A stretch of 64,000 bases of DNA from Kutzneria sp. 744. GTDB lineage: Bacteria > Actinomycetota > Actinomycetes > Mycobacteriales > Pseudonocardiaceae. The position numbers and the translations under genes are program-made. The first letter of the stretch is position 1; every line of letters begins with the position of its first letter. The notes below the pieces were generated by a model. The model did no database searches. It was not told the origin of the DNA and was given only the letters and a program-made list of their open reading frames with translations. The stretch spans positions 8,723,891 through 8,787,890 of the forward strand of contig NZ_KK037166.1 of NCBI RefSeq assembly GCF_000568255.1. The letters are read 5' to 3'. This document shows positions 54,390-63,185 of the stretch, piece after piece.

Positions 54390-57329
54390 GCCCGGATCTC
54401 GGCCGCCTCGGCGTGGAAACCGGCGTCGTCCAACAGGGTTTCCGCCTGCCGCCAACACAGTCCGGCGTCCGCCGGCTTGCCGGCCGCATGCAGCACGTGG
54501 CCGAGCTGCCGCAGCGCACGGGCGTGTTCCTGCCGCAGCTCCAGGCCCTCGGTCGTGGCGACGGCCCGCTCGGCCAGCGCCAGCGCCGACTCCGGCGAGT
54601 TGGTCAGCAGCCCGACCCAGCTCAGCAGCCGCCACGCCCACGCCTTGCCGGCCATGTCGTCGTGCTCGTCGAAGAACACCAGCGCCTGCTGCGCCTCGGT
54701 GCGCGCGGTGTCCTTCGCGCCCATCCGCAGGTACGTCTCGGCCAGTGTCAGCCGCAGGTTGGCCACCAGGTCCGGGTCGCCGAGCTGGTGCGCGTCGGTC
54801 AGGCTGGCGTGGATGTGCTCGACGGCCCCGGCCAGCTCGCCGCGGGCGTGCAGCACCCGGCCCAGCTCCAGCGCCGCCGACAGCATGCCCATCCGGTCGT
54901 CCAGCTCGGTCGCCGTCTCGAGGGCCCGGCGCAGGTACGCCTCGGCCGCGGAGTTCCGGCCGGCCCGCCGCTCGATCGCGCCCAGCGAGCACAGCACGTC
55001 GACCTGCCCGTGCCGGTTGCGGGCGGTCTCGAAGCGCCGCATTGCCATCTCGTGGCACGCCCTGGCCTCGGCCTGCCGGCCGAGCCACTCGTGCATCCAG
55101 CCGACGCCGTGCCAGGCGTAGCCGGCGCCGTCGGCGTCCGCCAGGTACTCGAAGACGTCCTTGGCCCGGGTGAAGTCGCGCTGGGCGTCGGCGAAACGGT
55201 GCTGACGGCTGTTCAGCAGGCCACGCTGCTGCACGAGGATCGCCTCGGCCGGTGTCGCGCCGACGGCGGCGGCCAGGCCGAGCCCGTTCGACATCTCCCA
55301 GTCGTCGAACCGGGCGCGCAAGTCGCAGGCCGCGGCGCCGGCGATGGCCAGCCGGGCCGTCTGCTCGGCCAGGCCCATGGCGGCGCACTGGGCGATCACC
55401 CCGCCCAGCGTCATCCACTCGGCGTCGAACCAGCCGGTCGGGTCGGCCAGCAGCCGCTCACCCAGCACACCGGCGTCGCTGACGGCCAGCCGCGGGCCGC
55501 GCTGGGCGATCTTGTGGTCGGCGCACTCGGCCAGCGCCACCCACTGGTCCATCAGCGCGACCAGCGCGGCGTCGTCGGCGTCGCCGAGGTCGCGGCCGAA
55601 CACCCGGAGCAGGTCGTGCAGGCGGTAGCGGGTCTGCCCGAGGGCGTCCCAGCCGAGGGTGTCCACCAGCCTGGCGTCGACCAGCGCCTCGACGTGGTCC
55701 TCGGCGGTGTCCGGGTCGACGCCGAGCAGCGGCCCGGCCACCCAGGCCGGGAAGTCGGGCGTGTCCAGCCGGGCCAGCAGCCGGAACGCCCGCTGCTGCG
55801 GCTCGGCCAGCTCCCGGTAGCTCAGCGTCAGGCTGGCCCGCACGTCCAGGTCGCCGAACCGCAGCTCGTCCAGCCGTCGCCGCTCGTCCGACAGCCGGGC
55901 GGCCAGCTGCGTCAGCCGCCAGTGCGGCCGCGCGACCAGCCGGGCCGCCGCGACCCGCAGGGCCAGCGGCAGGCGACCGCAGTACTCGACGAGCTGTTCG
56001 GCGGCCGCCGGTTCCGCCGCCACCCGCGCCGGGCCGAGCACCTTCCGGACGGCGTCGCCGGGGAGTGAGCACCGCCAGCGGCAGGACCTGGGCCGACTCC
56101 AGGCCGGCCAGCACCGATCGGCTGGTCACGAGCGCGGCGGACGTGGTCGTGCCCGGCAGCAGCGGCCGGACCTGGGCCTCGGTCGCGGCGTTGTCCAGCA
56201 CGACCAGGATCCGCCGGTCGGCGACCCGGTCGCGGTACAGCGCGACGCGCTGGTCCAGCGCCGCCGGGATCGCCGCGCCGGGGGTGCCCAGGCCGCGCAG
56301 CAGGCGGTCCAGCGCCTCGGCCGGCTCCACCGGGCGTTCCTGCGACTGCAGGTCCAGGTACAGCTGGCCGTCCGGGTAGCAGCTGCGGACCAGGTGAGCG
56401 ACGTGCACGGCCAGGCTGGTCTTGCCGACGCCGCCGGGGCCGGTGATCATCCACACCCGGCGCGAGTCCCGCTCGGCCCGCAGGCTGTGCGTCATCCGGA
56501 CGACGTCCTCGGTGCGCCCGGCCAGCGTGGCCACGGCCGGCGGCAGCTCGCACCGCGGGGCCCAGGCCGGCTCCGCCCGCGGTGGCACGCCGACCGGCTC
56601 GGCCGAACCACCCAGCACGGCCTGGTGCAGCGCCCTGAGCTCGGCGTTCGGGTCGATGCCCAGCTCGTCGGCCAGCACCTCGCAGCAGCGCCGGTACGCG
56701 TCCAGGGCCTGCGCCTGCTGCCCGCCGTGGTGCAGAGCCAGGATCAGCTGAGCCCAGAACCGCTCGCGTAACGGGTGTTGCGTTACCAGGTCGCGCAGCT
56801 CGTCGACGAGCGCCTCGTGCCGGCCGAGCCGCAGCTGGACCTCGTTGCGCCGCTCCACCGCGTCCCACCGGCGCTCGTCCAGCCGCAGCGACTCGGTCGA
56901 ATGGCCGGTGAACGCCGGTCCGCGCCAGAGGCTCAGCGCCTCGGTCAGCAGGCGCGCCTCCTCGGCCGTGTCCTCGGCACGTTCCGCCTGCCGGGCCTGC
57001 GACCGCAGCCGATCGAACCGGATAAGGTCGAGGGCGCTCGGCTCGATCCGGATCGAGTAGCCGCCGGGCACGGTCCGCACCAGAGAGCTGTCGCCGAGGG
57101 TGTTGCGCAGGCGCATCACGTGCGTCTGCAACGTGGCGCGGGCGCCGTCCGGCGGATCCTCGCCCCACAGCCGGTCGACCAGGTCGTCCGCGGAGACGGG
57201 TTCGTTGGCGCGCACCAACAACACCGCGAGCAGCAGCTGCTGTTTGGTCGAACGCAACTGGACCGTTCGGCCCTCGTGTCGGACCTGAAGCGGCCCGAGC
57301 ACGCCGAACTCCCACCCGACTCCGGACAT
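54353..57329 (-). pseudogene. AfsR-like SARP regulator (wHTH-BTAD-NB-ARC-TPR), one frameshift
   Basis: It starts at ATG 57329 with an OmpR-like winged helix (FGVLGPLQVRHEGRTVQL..LLLAVLLVRANEPVSADDLVDRLWG). A BTAD domain follows (ALDAYRRCCEVLADELGIDPNAELRALHQAVL), then an NTPase with ITGPGGVGKTSLAVHVA and RRILVVLDNAATEAQ, and TPR repeats to the stop. The frame breaks at a GGGG run on the plus strand (56060-56063). Removing one base turns LAVLTPRR into LAVLTPGDAVRKVLGPARV. SARPs activate promoters through direct repeats, and this gene is divergent from the secreted-protein array. Confidence 0.88.
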
Positions 57330-57386
57330 GGCCCCCACTGCGCAGAACTCGACAGGGATCGAACGAAAGCGACTGTACATCGAGGC

Positions 57387-57542
57387 GTCAGCAAAAAGTC
57401 AGCGTCGCGTGCGGTCCGCCGCCAGCAGCTGATTCGTGCTCGGTTGCCAGGAAGTCACGGCCCCGGGCCGTGACCGGGTCACGGTGACCTGAGTCACGGT
57501 CGGCCGCCGCACCCGCCGGCACCCGTCAGGCCGAAGTCAGGG
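57387..57542 (+). promoter_or_regulatory. Array promoter A: two SARP-like direct-repeat pairs and GTGAC palindromes
   Basis: GTCAGCA-N4-GTCAGCG at 57387-57404 and GTCAGGC-N4-GTCAGGG at 57525-57542 both have the 11-bp phase used by SARP activators. Between them CCGTGACCGGGTCACGG (from about 57469) and GTGACCTGAGTCAC form overlapping palindromes. The whole block is repeated before the second half of the array. The gap also holds the SARP gene's own promoter. Confidence 0.75.
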
Positions 57543-57579
57543 CCGGCGGCGAGAGTTCCCCCAGCAGAGGGGATGGACC

Positions 57580-58029
57580 ATGATGATTCGCAAACTGTTG
57601 TTCGGCCTGGTGGCGGTGGCCGCGACGCTGGCCACGCTCGGCGCGGGCCCGGCCCAGGCCGAGTCGGCCCCCGGCTGCTCGGGCACGGTGCAGATCGGCA
57701 CGACGGCCTACGTCGACTACGGCGGCCAGCACATCGCCTCGGTCAAGCAGTTCAAGGGCTGCAACAGGAACTGGGCCTACGTGTACGCCTGGCAGGGCTT
57801 CGTGGACAGCGGCAAGGGCTTCACCCTGCGCACGGCGATCGGCGCCTTCGGCAGCGCCAGCCAGCAGGAGGCCGACCGCTACCTCGGCCTCACCATCGGC
57901 CACCACAACCAGCGCGAGCTGTGGTCGCCCGGCACGGACACGCTGACCACCTGCACGGCCGCGTTCGGCGCGGTCTCCATCGACGGCGTCAGCAGCACGC
58001 CGGACAACCACACGTCGATCAGGTGCTGA
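57580..58029 (+). CDS. Secreted four-cysteine protein, array member 1
   Basis: Function unknown. It has 149 residues, a signal peptide ending near GPAQA-E and a mature domain of about 120. Cys 33, 61, 125 and 149 are the only mature cysteines, and the last is the final residue, so two disulfides are likely. The family core is APGCSGTVQIGTTAYVDYG, then VKQFKGC-NRNWAYVYAW, and RELWSPGTDTL before the third Cys. It belongs to the long subgroup with members 7, 8 and 12 (DYGGQHIAS, FVDS, ending IRC). It is first in unit A; AGAGGGG lies upstream and a second ATG directly follows the first. Confidence 0.9.
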   Translation: MMIRKLLFGLVAVAATLATLGAGPAQAESAPGCSGTVQIGTTAYVDYGGQHIASVKQFKGCNRNWAYVYAWQGFVDSGKGFTLRTAIGAFGSASQQEADRYLGLTIGHHNQRELWSPGTDTLTTCTAAFGAVSIDGVSSTPDNHTSIRC

Positions 58030-58463
58030 TGACGATGCTGAGGAAACTGTTGTGCGCCACGGGTGTCGCGGCGCTGGCGATGGCCGGCCTCGGGACCGGG
58101 GTGGCCCAGGCCGAGCAGGCACCGGGGTGTTCGAGCACGGTGCAGATCGGCTCGACCGCCTACGGCGCCTACCAGGGGCAGAACGCCATCTCGGTCAAGC
58201 AGTTCAAGGGCTGCGGCAAGAACTGGGCCTACACCTTCGTGTGGCAGAGCTTCCGGGACCGGCACATCGCCTACCACGGCCACGCCTCGGTCTACGTGCA
58301 GTTCGACGGCGGCATGTCGTGGGGCGACGTGGACAAGGCCGGCAGCCCGGTCGAGGTGTGGTCGGAGGGCACGAACACGCTGGACACGTGCACCCAGGCC
58401 TCCGGTTACATCCAGTGGGACAACGACAAGTTCGTCGAGGCGAAGACCGGATGGCGTTGCTGA
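58029..58463 (+). CDS. Secreted four-cysteine protein, array member 2
   Basis: This 144-residue protein has a signal peptide ending GVAQA-E. It follows the family pattern APGC, VKQFKGC-GKNWAYTFVW, TLDTCTQASG and a terminal WRC. The middle part (YHGHASVYVQFDGGMSWGD) is unlike any other member, so it is the only one of its subgroup. Its ATG overlaps the stop of member 1 by one base, implying coupled translation. Confidence 0.9.
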   Translation: MTMLRKLLCATGVAALAMAGLGTGVAQAEQAPGCSSTVQIGSTAYGAYQGQNAISVKQFKGCGKNWAYTFVWQSFRDRHIAYHGHASVYVQFDGGMSWGDVDKAGSPVEVWSEGTNTLDTCTQASGYIQWDNDKFVEAKTGWRC

Positions 58464-58474
58464 GAGGGGAAAGC

Positions 58475-58903
58475 GTGAAGTTCATGCTGGCCGCCGCCGC
58501 GTCGGCGGCGATGGTGGCGGGCGGTCTCGGGGCGGGTGTGGCGCAGGCGGAGTCCGCGCCGGGCTGCGCCAGCACTGTCCAGATCGGATCGACGGCGTAC
58601 GCCAAGTTCCAGGGGCAGGACATCGCCTCGGTGAAGCAGTTCAAGGGCTGCGGCAAGAACTGGGCGTACGTCTACGTGTGGGAGAGCTTCCGGGCCCGGG
58701 GCCTGCACTACCTGCTGACCGCCGCCGTCGAGGTCAATCCCGGCCCGAACGCCACCTACAAGGGCGGCAAGGACAAGCTCGGCGACCCGGTCGAGCTGTG
58801 GTCGTCCGGCACCGACACGCTGTCGGACTGCACCGCCGGCTACGGCCTGATCTCCCTTTACCAGTACGACAACTACCCGGCATGGACGGACACCCGATGC
58901 TGA
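58475..58903 (+). CDS. Secreted four-cysteine protein, array member 3
   Basis: This 142-residue protein starts at GTG after GAGAGGGGA. Its signal peptide (VKFMLAAAASAAMVAGG...VAQA-E) is followed by the subgroup with KFQGQDIAS, YVWESFRARGLHY, a NPGPNATY loop and the DTRC end, shared with members 4 and 9. The four Cys are conserved. Confidence 0.9.
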   Translation: MKFMLAAAASAAMVAGGLGAGVAQAESAPGCASTVQIGSTAYAKFQGQDIASVKQFKGCGKNWAYVYVWESFRARGLHYLLTAAVEVNPGPNATYKGGKDKLGDPVELWSSGTDTLSDCTAGYGLISLYQYDNYPAWTDTRC

Positions 58904-59328
58904 GATCCCCGGTCGTGGCGGCTGCCGCGGCCGCGATGGTGATGGGCGGTCTCGGGGCGGGTGCGGCGCAGGCGGAGGCGGCGCCGGGTTGTTCGAGCAC
59001 GGTGCAGATCGGCTCGACGGCGTACATCAAGTTCCAGGGGCAGGACATCGCCTCGGTGAAGCAGTTCAAGGGTTGTGACAAGAACTGGGGCTACATCTAC
59101 GTCTGGGAGAGTTTCCGCCAGCGCGGTCTGCACTGGTTCCTCGCCGCGGCGGTCGACGTCAACCCCGGCCCGAACGCCGTCTATGAGGGCGGTCTGGACA
59201 ACATACACAGTCCGGTCGAGTTGTGGTCCAAGGGCACCGACACGTTGTCGGACTGCACCGCGGGCTACGGAATGATCTCGGTCATCGGATACGACAACTT
59301 CGCGGCCTGGACGGACACACGATGCTGA
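58897..59328 (+). CDS. Secreted four-cysteine protein, array member 4
   Basis: This 143-residue protein is of the same subgroup as members 3 and 9 (KFQGQDIAS, YVWESFRQRGLHW, NPGPNAVY, DTRC). Its first 100 residues are especially close to member 9. The ATG lies inside the last codons of member 3 (CGATGCTGA), a 7-bp overlap, so it relies on re-initiation rather than its own Shine-Dalgarno site. Confidence 0.9.
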   Translation: MLRSPVVAAAAAAMVMGGLGAGAAQAEAAPGCSSTVQIGSTAYIKFQGQDIASVKQFKGCDKNWGYIYVWESFRQRGLHWFLAAAVDVNPGPNAVYEGGLDNIHSPVELWSKGTDTLSDCTAGYGMISVIGYDNFAAWTDTRC

Positions 59329-59747
59329 CGGCGAAACTGCTGGGGATCGCGGCCGCGGCCGCGCTGGTGATGGGCGGTCTCGGGGCGGGTGTGGCGCAGG
59401 CGGAGTCGGCGCCGGGTTGTTCGAGCACGGTGCAGATCGGCTCGACCGCGTACATCAAGGACGGCGGCGAGACCGCCGCCTCGGTCAAGCAGTTCAAGGG
59501 CTGCGGCCAGAACTGGGCCTACATCTACATGTGGACGGCATACCTGGCGCATCATTCCGGCTTCTACATGACGGCGGCCATCGACGCCGGCGCGGAGGGG
59601 CTGGGTTTCGTGCGTGGCGACAAGAATCAGCGTGAGGTGTGGTCGTACGGCACCGACACGCTGAACATGTGCACCCGCGCGGCCGGAGAAATCACCTTCG
59701 TGGGCAGCAATCCGTTGCTGTACACGGAGACTGACCAGCGTTGCTGA
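59322..59747 (+). CDS. Secreted four-cysteine protein, array member 5
   Basis: This 141-residue protein is in a subgroup with member 10: KDGGETAAS, KGCGQNWAYIYMWTAYLAHHSGFY, GDKNQREVWSYGTDTLNMC. The signal ends GVAQA-E. The start overlaps the stop of member 4 through CGATGCTGA. Four mature Cys, the last terminal. Confidence 0.9.
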   Translation: MLTAKLLGIAAAAALVMGGLGAGVAQAESAPGCSSTVQIGSTAYIKDGGETAASVKQFKGCGQNWAYIYMWTAYLAHHSGFYMTAAIDAGAEGLGFVRGDKNQREVWSYGTDTLNMCTRAAGEITFVGSNPLLYTETDQRC

Positions 59748-59758
59748 GAAGGAGAGTT

Positions 59759-60178
59759 GTGAAGTTCCTCGGAGTCGCAGCCGTCGCGGCCGCGTTGACC
59801 GTCGTCGGTCTGGGTTCGGGCACCGCGCAGGCGGAGTCGGCGCCGGGCTGTTCCAGCACGGTGCAGATCGGCTCGACGGCGTACATCACCTACGGCGGCC
59901 AGACCATCGCGTCGGTGAAGCAGTTCAAGGGCTGCAACAAGAACTGGGCCTACACCTATGTGTGGGACCAGTTCCGCGACAAGCGCACGGACTACACCAT
60001 CGACACCTACATCGACGCGGGCACCGACCCGCTGGGATACCAGGTGAGCGGTCGGGGCGCGCACGAGCTGTGGTCGTCCGGCACCAACACGCTCGGTGTC
60101 TGCACCCAGGCCGCCGGCTCGATCTGGTCCACGAGCGGCAATGACCTCGGCGGTGCCGAGACCGGCAAGCGCTGCTGA
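59759..60178 (+). CDS. Secreted four-cysteine protein, array member 6
   Basis: This 139-residue protein is in a subgroup with members 11 and 13: YVWDQFRDKRTDY, GAHELWSSGTNTL, ETGKRC. I use GTG 59759 because GAAGGAGA lies just upstream and the start VKFLG matches other members; an in-frame TTG at 59741 would add six residues. It is the last gene of unit A, and a terminator follows. Confidence 0.88.
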   Translation: MKFLGVAAVAAALTVVGLGSGTAQAESAPGCSSTVQIGSTAYITYGGQTIASVKQFKGCNKNWAYTYVWDQFRDKRTDYTIDTYIDAGTDPLGYQVSGRGAHELWSSGTNTLGVCTQAAGSIWSTSGNDLGGAETGKRC

Positions 60179-60195
60179 CCCCAGCGGCAGCGCGA

Positions 60196-60223
60196 AGCCC
60201 CCGAGCCGAAAGGCCCGGGGGCT
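60196..60223 (+). terminator. Terminator A of the secreted-protein array
   Basis: AGCCCCCGAGCC pairs with GGCCCGGGGGCT over GAAA (one mismatch) and is followed by TTGTC. Stem and downstream bases match terminator B (63693-63718), so the terminator was duplicated along with the genes. Confidence 0.8.
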
Positions 60224-60262
60224 TTGTCGTGTCTGGGTGTGCTGCCGCTCCGGGCGGCCGGT

Positions 60263-60428
60263 GTCAGTGAAAAGTCAGCGTCGCGTGCTGGCCGCCACCA
60301 GCAGCCGAATCACGGTGGGGCGCGCCGAAATCACGCCTCTGACCGTGACCGGGTCACGGTGACCTGGGTCACCGCCACTGGCACCTCGGATCGGCCCGCG
60401 CCAGTGACCGGTCAGGGCGGAGTCAGCG
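60263..60428 (+). promoter_or_regulatory. Array promoter B: duplicate of promoter A
   Basis: GTCAGTG-N4-GTCAGCG (60263-60280) and GTCAGGG-N4-GTCAGCG (60411-60428) keep the 11-bp phase. CCGTGACCGGGTCACGG (60343-60359) and GTGACCTGGGTCAC lie between. The word AAAAGTCAGCGTCGCGTGC is shared with promoter A. Spacing between the two pairs is 148 bp, against 138 bp in promoter A. Confidence 0.75.
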
Positions 60429-60484
60429 GAGGCGGCGAGTGTTCTGTCTGACCGAGGGACCGCCACTCCTGGAGGGGAACGTCA

Positions 60485-60517
60485 ATGATCAAGACCATCA
60501 GCCGGGTGCCGGCATGA
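60485..60517 (+). CDS. Possible 10-residue leader peptide (MIKTISRVPA)
   Basis: GGAGGGG lies about 7 bp before ATG 60485. The frame ends in TGA overlapping the ATG of array member 7 (ATGA). The best Shine-Dalgarno site therefore serves this mini-ORF, and member 7 would be reached by coupling. It could instead be the relic of an older signal-peptide start lost to a frameshift. Confidence 0.4.
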   Translation: MIKTISRVPA

Positions 60518-60960
60518 CGCACGTCCGGACGATCACGCTCGTGCTGGCCCTGCTCGCCGGCCTGCTGGCCACCGCCGGCGCCGCGCAGGCCGAGACCCCG
60601 CCCGGCTGCGCCAGCACCACCCAGGTCGGGCCGACCGCGTATGTCGACTACCGCGGCCAGCACATCGCCTCGGTCAAGTGGTTCACCGGCTGCGGCAAGA
60701 ACTGGTCGTACGTGTACGCCTGGCAGTCCTTTGTAGACAGCAAGAAGTCGTTCTTCCTGACTTCCGCCATGGCCATGTACACCACTCCCGCCCAGCCGGA
60801 TCCCGACTACGCCGTCGGGCTGGTCCACGGCAGGACGGGCCAGCGCGAGCTGTGGTCGACCGGCGTCGCCGCGGTGCGCAAGTGCACCGCGGCACTCGGC
60901 AACGTCGCGATACTCAGCGACGACGCCTTCGTCGACGCGCACACGGAGATCAGGTGCTGA
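60514..60960 (+). CDS. Secreted four-cysteine protein, array member 7
   Basis: This 148-residue protein is the first of unit B and, like member 1, is of the long subgroup (DYRGQHIAS, YAWQSFVDS, GRTGQRELWS, ending IRC). It is the most divergent of that set: PPGCASTTQVGPTAY and VKWFTGC replace the usual APGCSSTVQIGSTAY and VKQFKGC. The signal peptide is MTHVRTITLVLALLAGLLAT...AQA-E. I chose ATG 60514 because it starts that peptide. Confidence 0.88.
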   Translation: MTHVRTITLVLALLAGLLATAGAAQAETPPGCASTTQVGPTAYVDYRGQHIASVKWFTGCGKNWSYVYAWQSFVDSKKSFFLTSAMAMYTTPAQPDPDYAVGLVHGRTGQRELWSTGVAAVRKCTAALGNVAILSDDAFVDAHTEIRC

Positions 60961-60965
60961 CGACA

Positions 60966-61406
60966 ATGCGGAAACTGTTGTGCGGCACGGCTGTCGTGGC
61001 CACCATGCTGGCGACCGTCGGGGTCGGCCCGGCGCAGCCGGAGTCCGCGCCGGGGTGTTCGAGCACGGTGCAGATCGGCTCGACCGCCTACCGCTCGTAC
61101 CTGGGGCAGGTTGTCGCGTCGGTGAAGCAGTTCAAGGGCTGCGGCCAGAACTGGGGCTACATCTACGTCTGGCAGTCCTTCGTGGACGGCAAGCTGCCGT
61201 TCTACCTGGAGGCCGGCGTCGCCGTGTTCGACAGCCCGACGCATCGGCAGCCCGACCGCTACCTCGGTCTCACGCGGGGCAAGGTCGGCCAGCGCGAGCT
61301 GTGGTCGGCCGGTGCGGACACCCTGTCCGCGTGCACCGCCGCCTACGGCCTCATCTCCATCAGTGGCGCGGACGACCACGACACCCTCACCTCGATCAGG
61401 TGCTGA
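60966..61406 (+). CDS. Secreted four-cysteine protein, array member 8
   Basis: This 146-residue protein is of the long subgroup (YVWQSFVDG, GKVGQRELWS, LTSIRC). The expected AQA signal-peptidase site has become AQP (GVGPAQPESAPGC), which should block cleavage at the usual point; cutting could move to GPA-Q. The start ATG 60966 lies 5 bp after the stop of member 7. All four mature Cys are kept. Confidence 0.88.
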   Translation: MRKLLCGTAVVATMLATVGVGPAQPESAPGCSSTVQIGSTAYRSYLGQVVASVKQFKGCGQNWGYIYVWQSFVDGKLPFYLEAGVAVFDSPTHRQPDRYLGLTRGKVGQRELWSAGADTLSACTAAYGLISISGADDHDTLTSIRC

Positions 61407-61416
61407 GGAGCAAACC

Positions 61417-61845
61417 ATGAAGATCCTGTTGGCCGCCGCGGCGTCGTTGGCGCTGGTGGCGGGCGGTTTCGGCGCCGGCGTGGCGCAGGCGGAGGCGGCG
61501 CCGGGTTGTTCGAGCACGGTGCAGATCGGCTCGACGGCGTACATCAAGTTCCAGGGGCAGGACATCGCCTCGGTGAAGCAGTTCAAGGGTTGTGACAAGA
61601 ACTGGGGCTACATCTACGTCTGGGAGAGCTTCCGCCAGCGCGGTCTGCACTGGTACCTCCTCGCGGCGGTGAACGTCAACCCCGGCGTGCACAACGTCTA
61701 CCAGGGCGACACGACCAACCTTGACAGCGTGAAGGAGTTGTGGTCCACGGGAACCGACACATTGTCGGAGTGCACCGCGGGCTACGGACTGATCTCGATC
61801 GTCGGATACGACCACTACTCGGCTTTCACGGACACCCGATGCTGA
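61417..61845 (+). CDS. Secreted four-cysteine protein, array member 9
   Basis: This 142-residue protein is of the subgroup with members 3 and 4; long stretches (KFQGQDIASVKQFKGC, GYIYVWESFRQRGLHW) are identical to member 4. It differs in the NPGVHNVYQGDTTNLDSVKE loop. GAGGAG lies about 8 bp before ATG 61417, giving a strong independent start. The signal ends GVAQA-E. Confidence 0.9.
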   Translation: MKILLAAAASLALVAGGFGAGVAQAEAAPGCSSTVQIGSTAYIKFQGQDIASVKQFKGCDKNWGYIYVWESFRQRGLHWYLLAAVNVNPGVHNVYQGDTTNLDSVKELWSTGTDTLSECTAGYGLISIVGYDHYSAFTDTRC

Positions 61846-62261
61846 CCGCGAGACTGCTGGGGGTCGCGGGCGCGGCCGCGCTGGTGATGGGCGGCTTCGG
61901 ATCGGGGGTGGCGCAAGCGGAATCCGCGCCGGGCTGTTCGAGCACCGTGCAGATCGGCTCGACCGCGTACATCATGGACGGCAGCCAGACGGCCGCCTCG
62001 GTCAAGCAGTTCAAGGGCTGCGGTCAGAACTGGGGCTACGTCTACGTGTGGACGGCCTACCTGGCGAAGCATTCGGGTTTCTACGTGTTCGCCGCCATCG
62101 GCGACGGCGGGGAGCCGATCGGCCTCGTTCGTGGCGACAAGAACCAGCGTGAGGTGTGGTCGTACGGCACCAACACGCTCAACGTGTGCACCTGGGCCGT
62201 CGGCGACATCGATTTCGTCGGCGGTCCGATGCTGCACCAGGACACCGGCAAGCGCTGCTGA
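61839..62261 (+). CDS. Secreted four-cysteine protein, array member 10
   Basis: This 140-residue protein is the sister of member 5 (DGSQTAAS, VWTAYLAKHSGFY, VRGDKNQREVWSYGTNTLN). It overlaps member 9's stop through the same CGATGCTGA junction that joins members 4 and 5, so the 4-5 and 9-10 gene pairs were duplicated as a unit. It ends GKRC. Confidence 0.9.
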   Translation: MLTARLLGVAGAAALVMGGFGSGVAQAESAPGCSSTVQIGSTAYIMDGSQTAASVKQFKGCGQNWGYVYVWTAYLAKHSGFYVFAAIGDGGEPIGLVRGDKNQREVWSYGTNTLNVCTWAVGDIDFVGGPMLHQDTGKRC

Positions 62262-62272
62262 AGGGACGAACC

Positions 62273-62689
62273 ATGAGGTTGCTGGGAGTCGTGGCCGTTT
62301 CGGCCGCGCTGACTGTCGCCGGTCTCGGGGCGGGCACCGCGCAGGCGGAGGCGGCGCCGGGGTGTTCGAGCACGGTGCAGATCGGCTCGACGGCGTACGC
62401 GAAGTACCAGGGGGAGATCAGCGCGTCGGTGAAGCAGTTCAAGGGCTGCGGCAAGAACTGGGCGTACATCTACGTGTGGGACCAGTTCCGGGCGAAGCAC
62501 CTCGACTACTACCTCATCTCCTTCATCGCCATCGGCGACGATGCCTTCGGTTACAAGGAGAGCGCGACGGGCGCACGCGAGCTGTGGTCGTCGGGGACCG
62601 ACACGCTGGCGGCGTGCACGCGCGCTGACGGCGCCATCTTCGGCCGCGATGCGGACTACGGCTACGCCGAGACCGACCAGCGCTGCTGA
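62273..62689 (+). CDS. Secreted four-cysteine protein, array member 11
   Basis: This 138-residue protein is of the subgroup with members 6 and 13 (YVWDQFRAKHLDYY, ATGARELWSSGTDTL, ETDQRC). AAGGGA precedes ATG 62273. The signal peptide MRLLGVVAVSAALTVAGLG..TAQA-E resembles that of member 6, again in line with block duplication (5-6 and 10-11). Confidence 0.9.
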   Translation: MRLLGVVAVSAALTVAGLGAGTAQAEAAPGCSSTVQIGSTAYAKYQGEISASVKQFKGCGKNWAYIYVWDQFRAKHLDYYLISFIAIGDDAFGYKESATGARELWSSGTDTLAACTRADGAIFGRDADYGYAETDQRC

Positions 62690-62706
62690 CCAAGAGGGAG
62701 ACAGGC

Positions 62707-63150
62707 ATGAAGTTCCTTGCAGTGGCGGCCGCTTCGGTCGCGTTGGTGGTCGGCGGTCTCGGTTCCGGCGTGGCGCAGGCGGAAACCGTGCCGGGGTGTT
62801 CGAGCGCCGTGCAGATCGGCGCGACGGCGTACATCGACTACGGCGGCAAGCACATCGTCTCGGTGAAGCAGTTCAAGGGCTGTGACAAGAAGTGGGCGTA
62901 CATGTACGCCTGGCAGACCTTCGTGGACAGTCGCAAGTCGTTCTTCATGACCTCCGCCGTCGGCGTGTTCGGACTGGTCACCCAGCCCGATCCGGACTAC
63001 CTCGTCGGTGTCGTGCACGGCAGGACCGGCCAGCGCGAGGTGTGGTCGTCGGCCACCGACACCGTGACGAACTGCACCACCGCCGCGGGCGACGTCGCCC
63101 TCGTCACCGACGACAAGTTCCTCCAGGTCTACTCGCAGATCAGGTGCTGA
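62707..63150 (+). CDS. Secreted four-cysteine protein, array member 12
   Basis: This 147-residue protein is of the long subgroup and closest to member 7 in its middle (FVDSRKSFFMTSAV, QPDPDYLVGVVHGRTGQRE). It differs at VPGCSSAVQIGATAY, DKKWAYMYAW and the end SQIRC. GAGGGAGA precedes ATG 62707. Its place between two members of the 6/11/13 subgroup suggests a later insertion or unequal exchange. Confidence 0.9.
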   Translation: MKFLAVAAASVALVVGGLGSGVAQAETVPGCSSAVQIGATAYIDYGGKHIVSVKQFKGCDKKWAYMYAWQTFVDSRKSFFMTSAVGVFGLVTQPDPDYLVGVVHGRTGQREVWSSATDTVTNCTTAAGDVALVTDDKFLQVYSQIRC

Positions 63151-63185
63151 CCGGGATGCGAAACACGCAGTGGAGGGGAGAAGTC

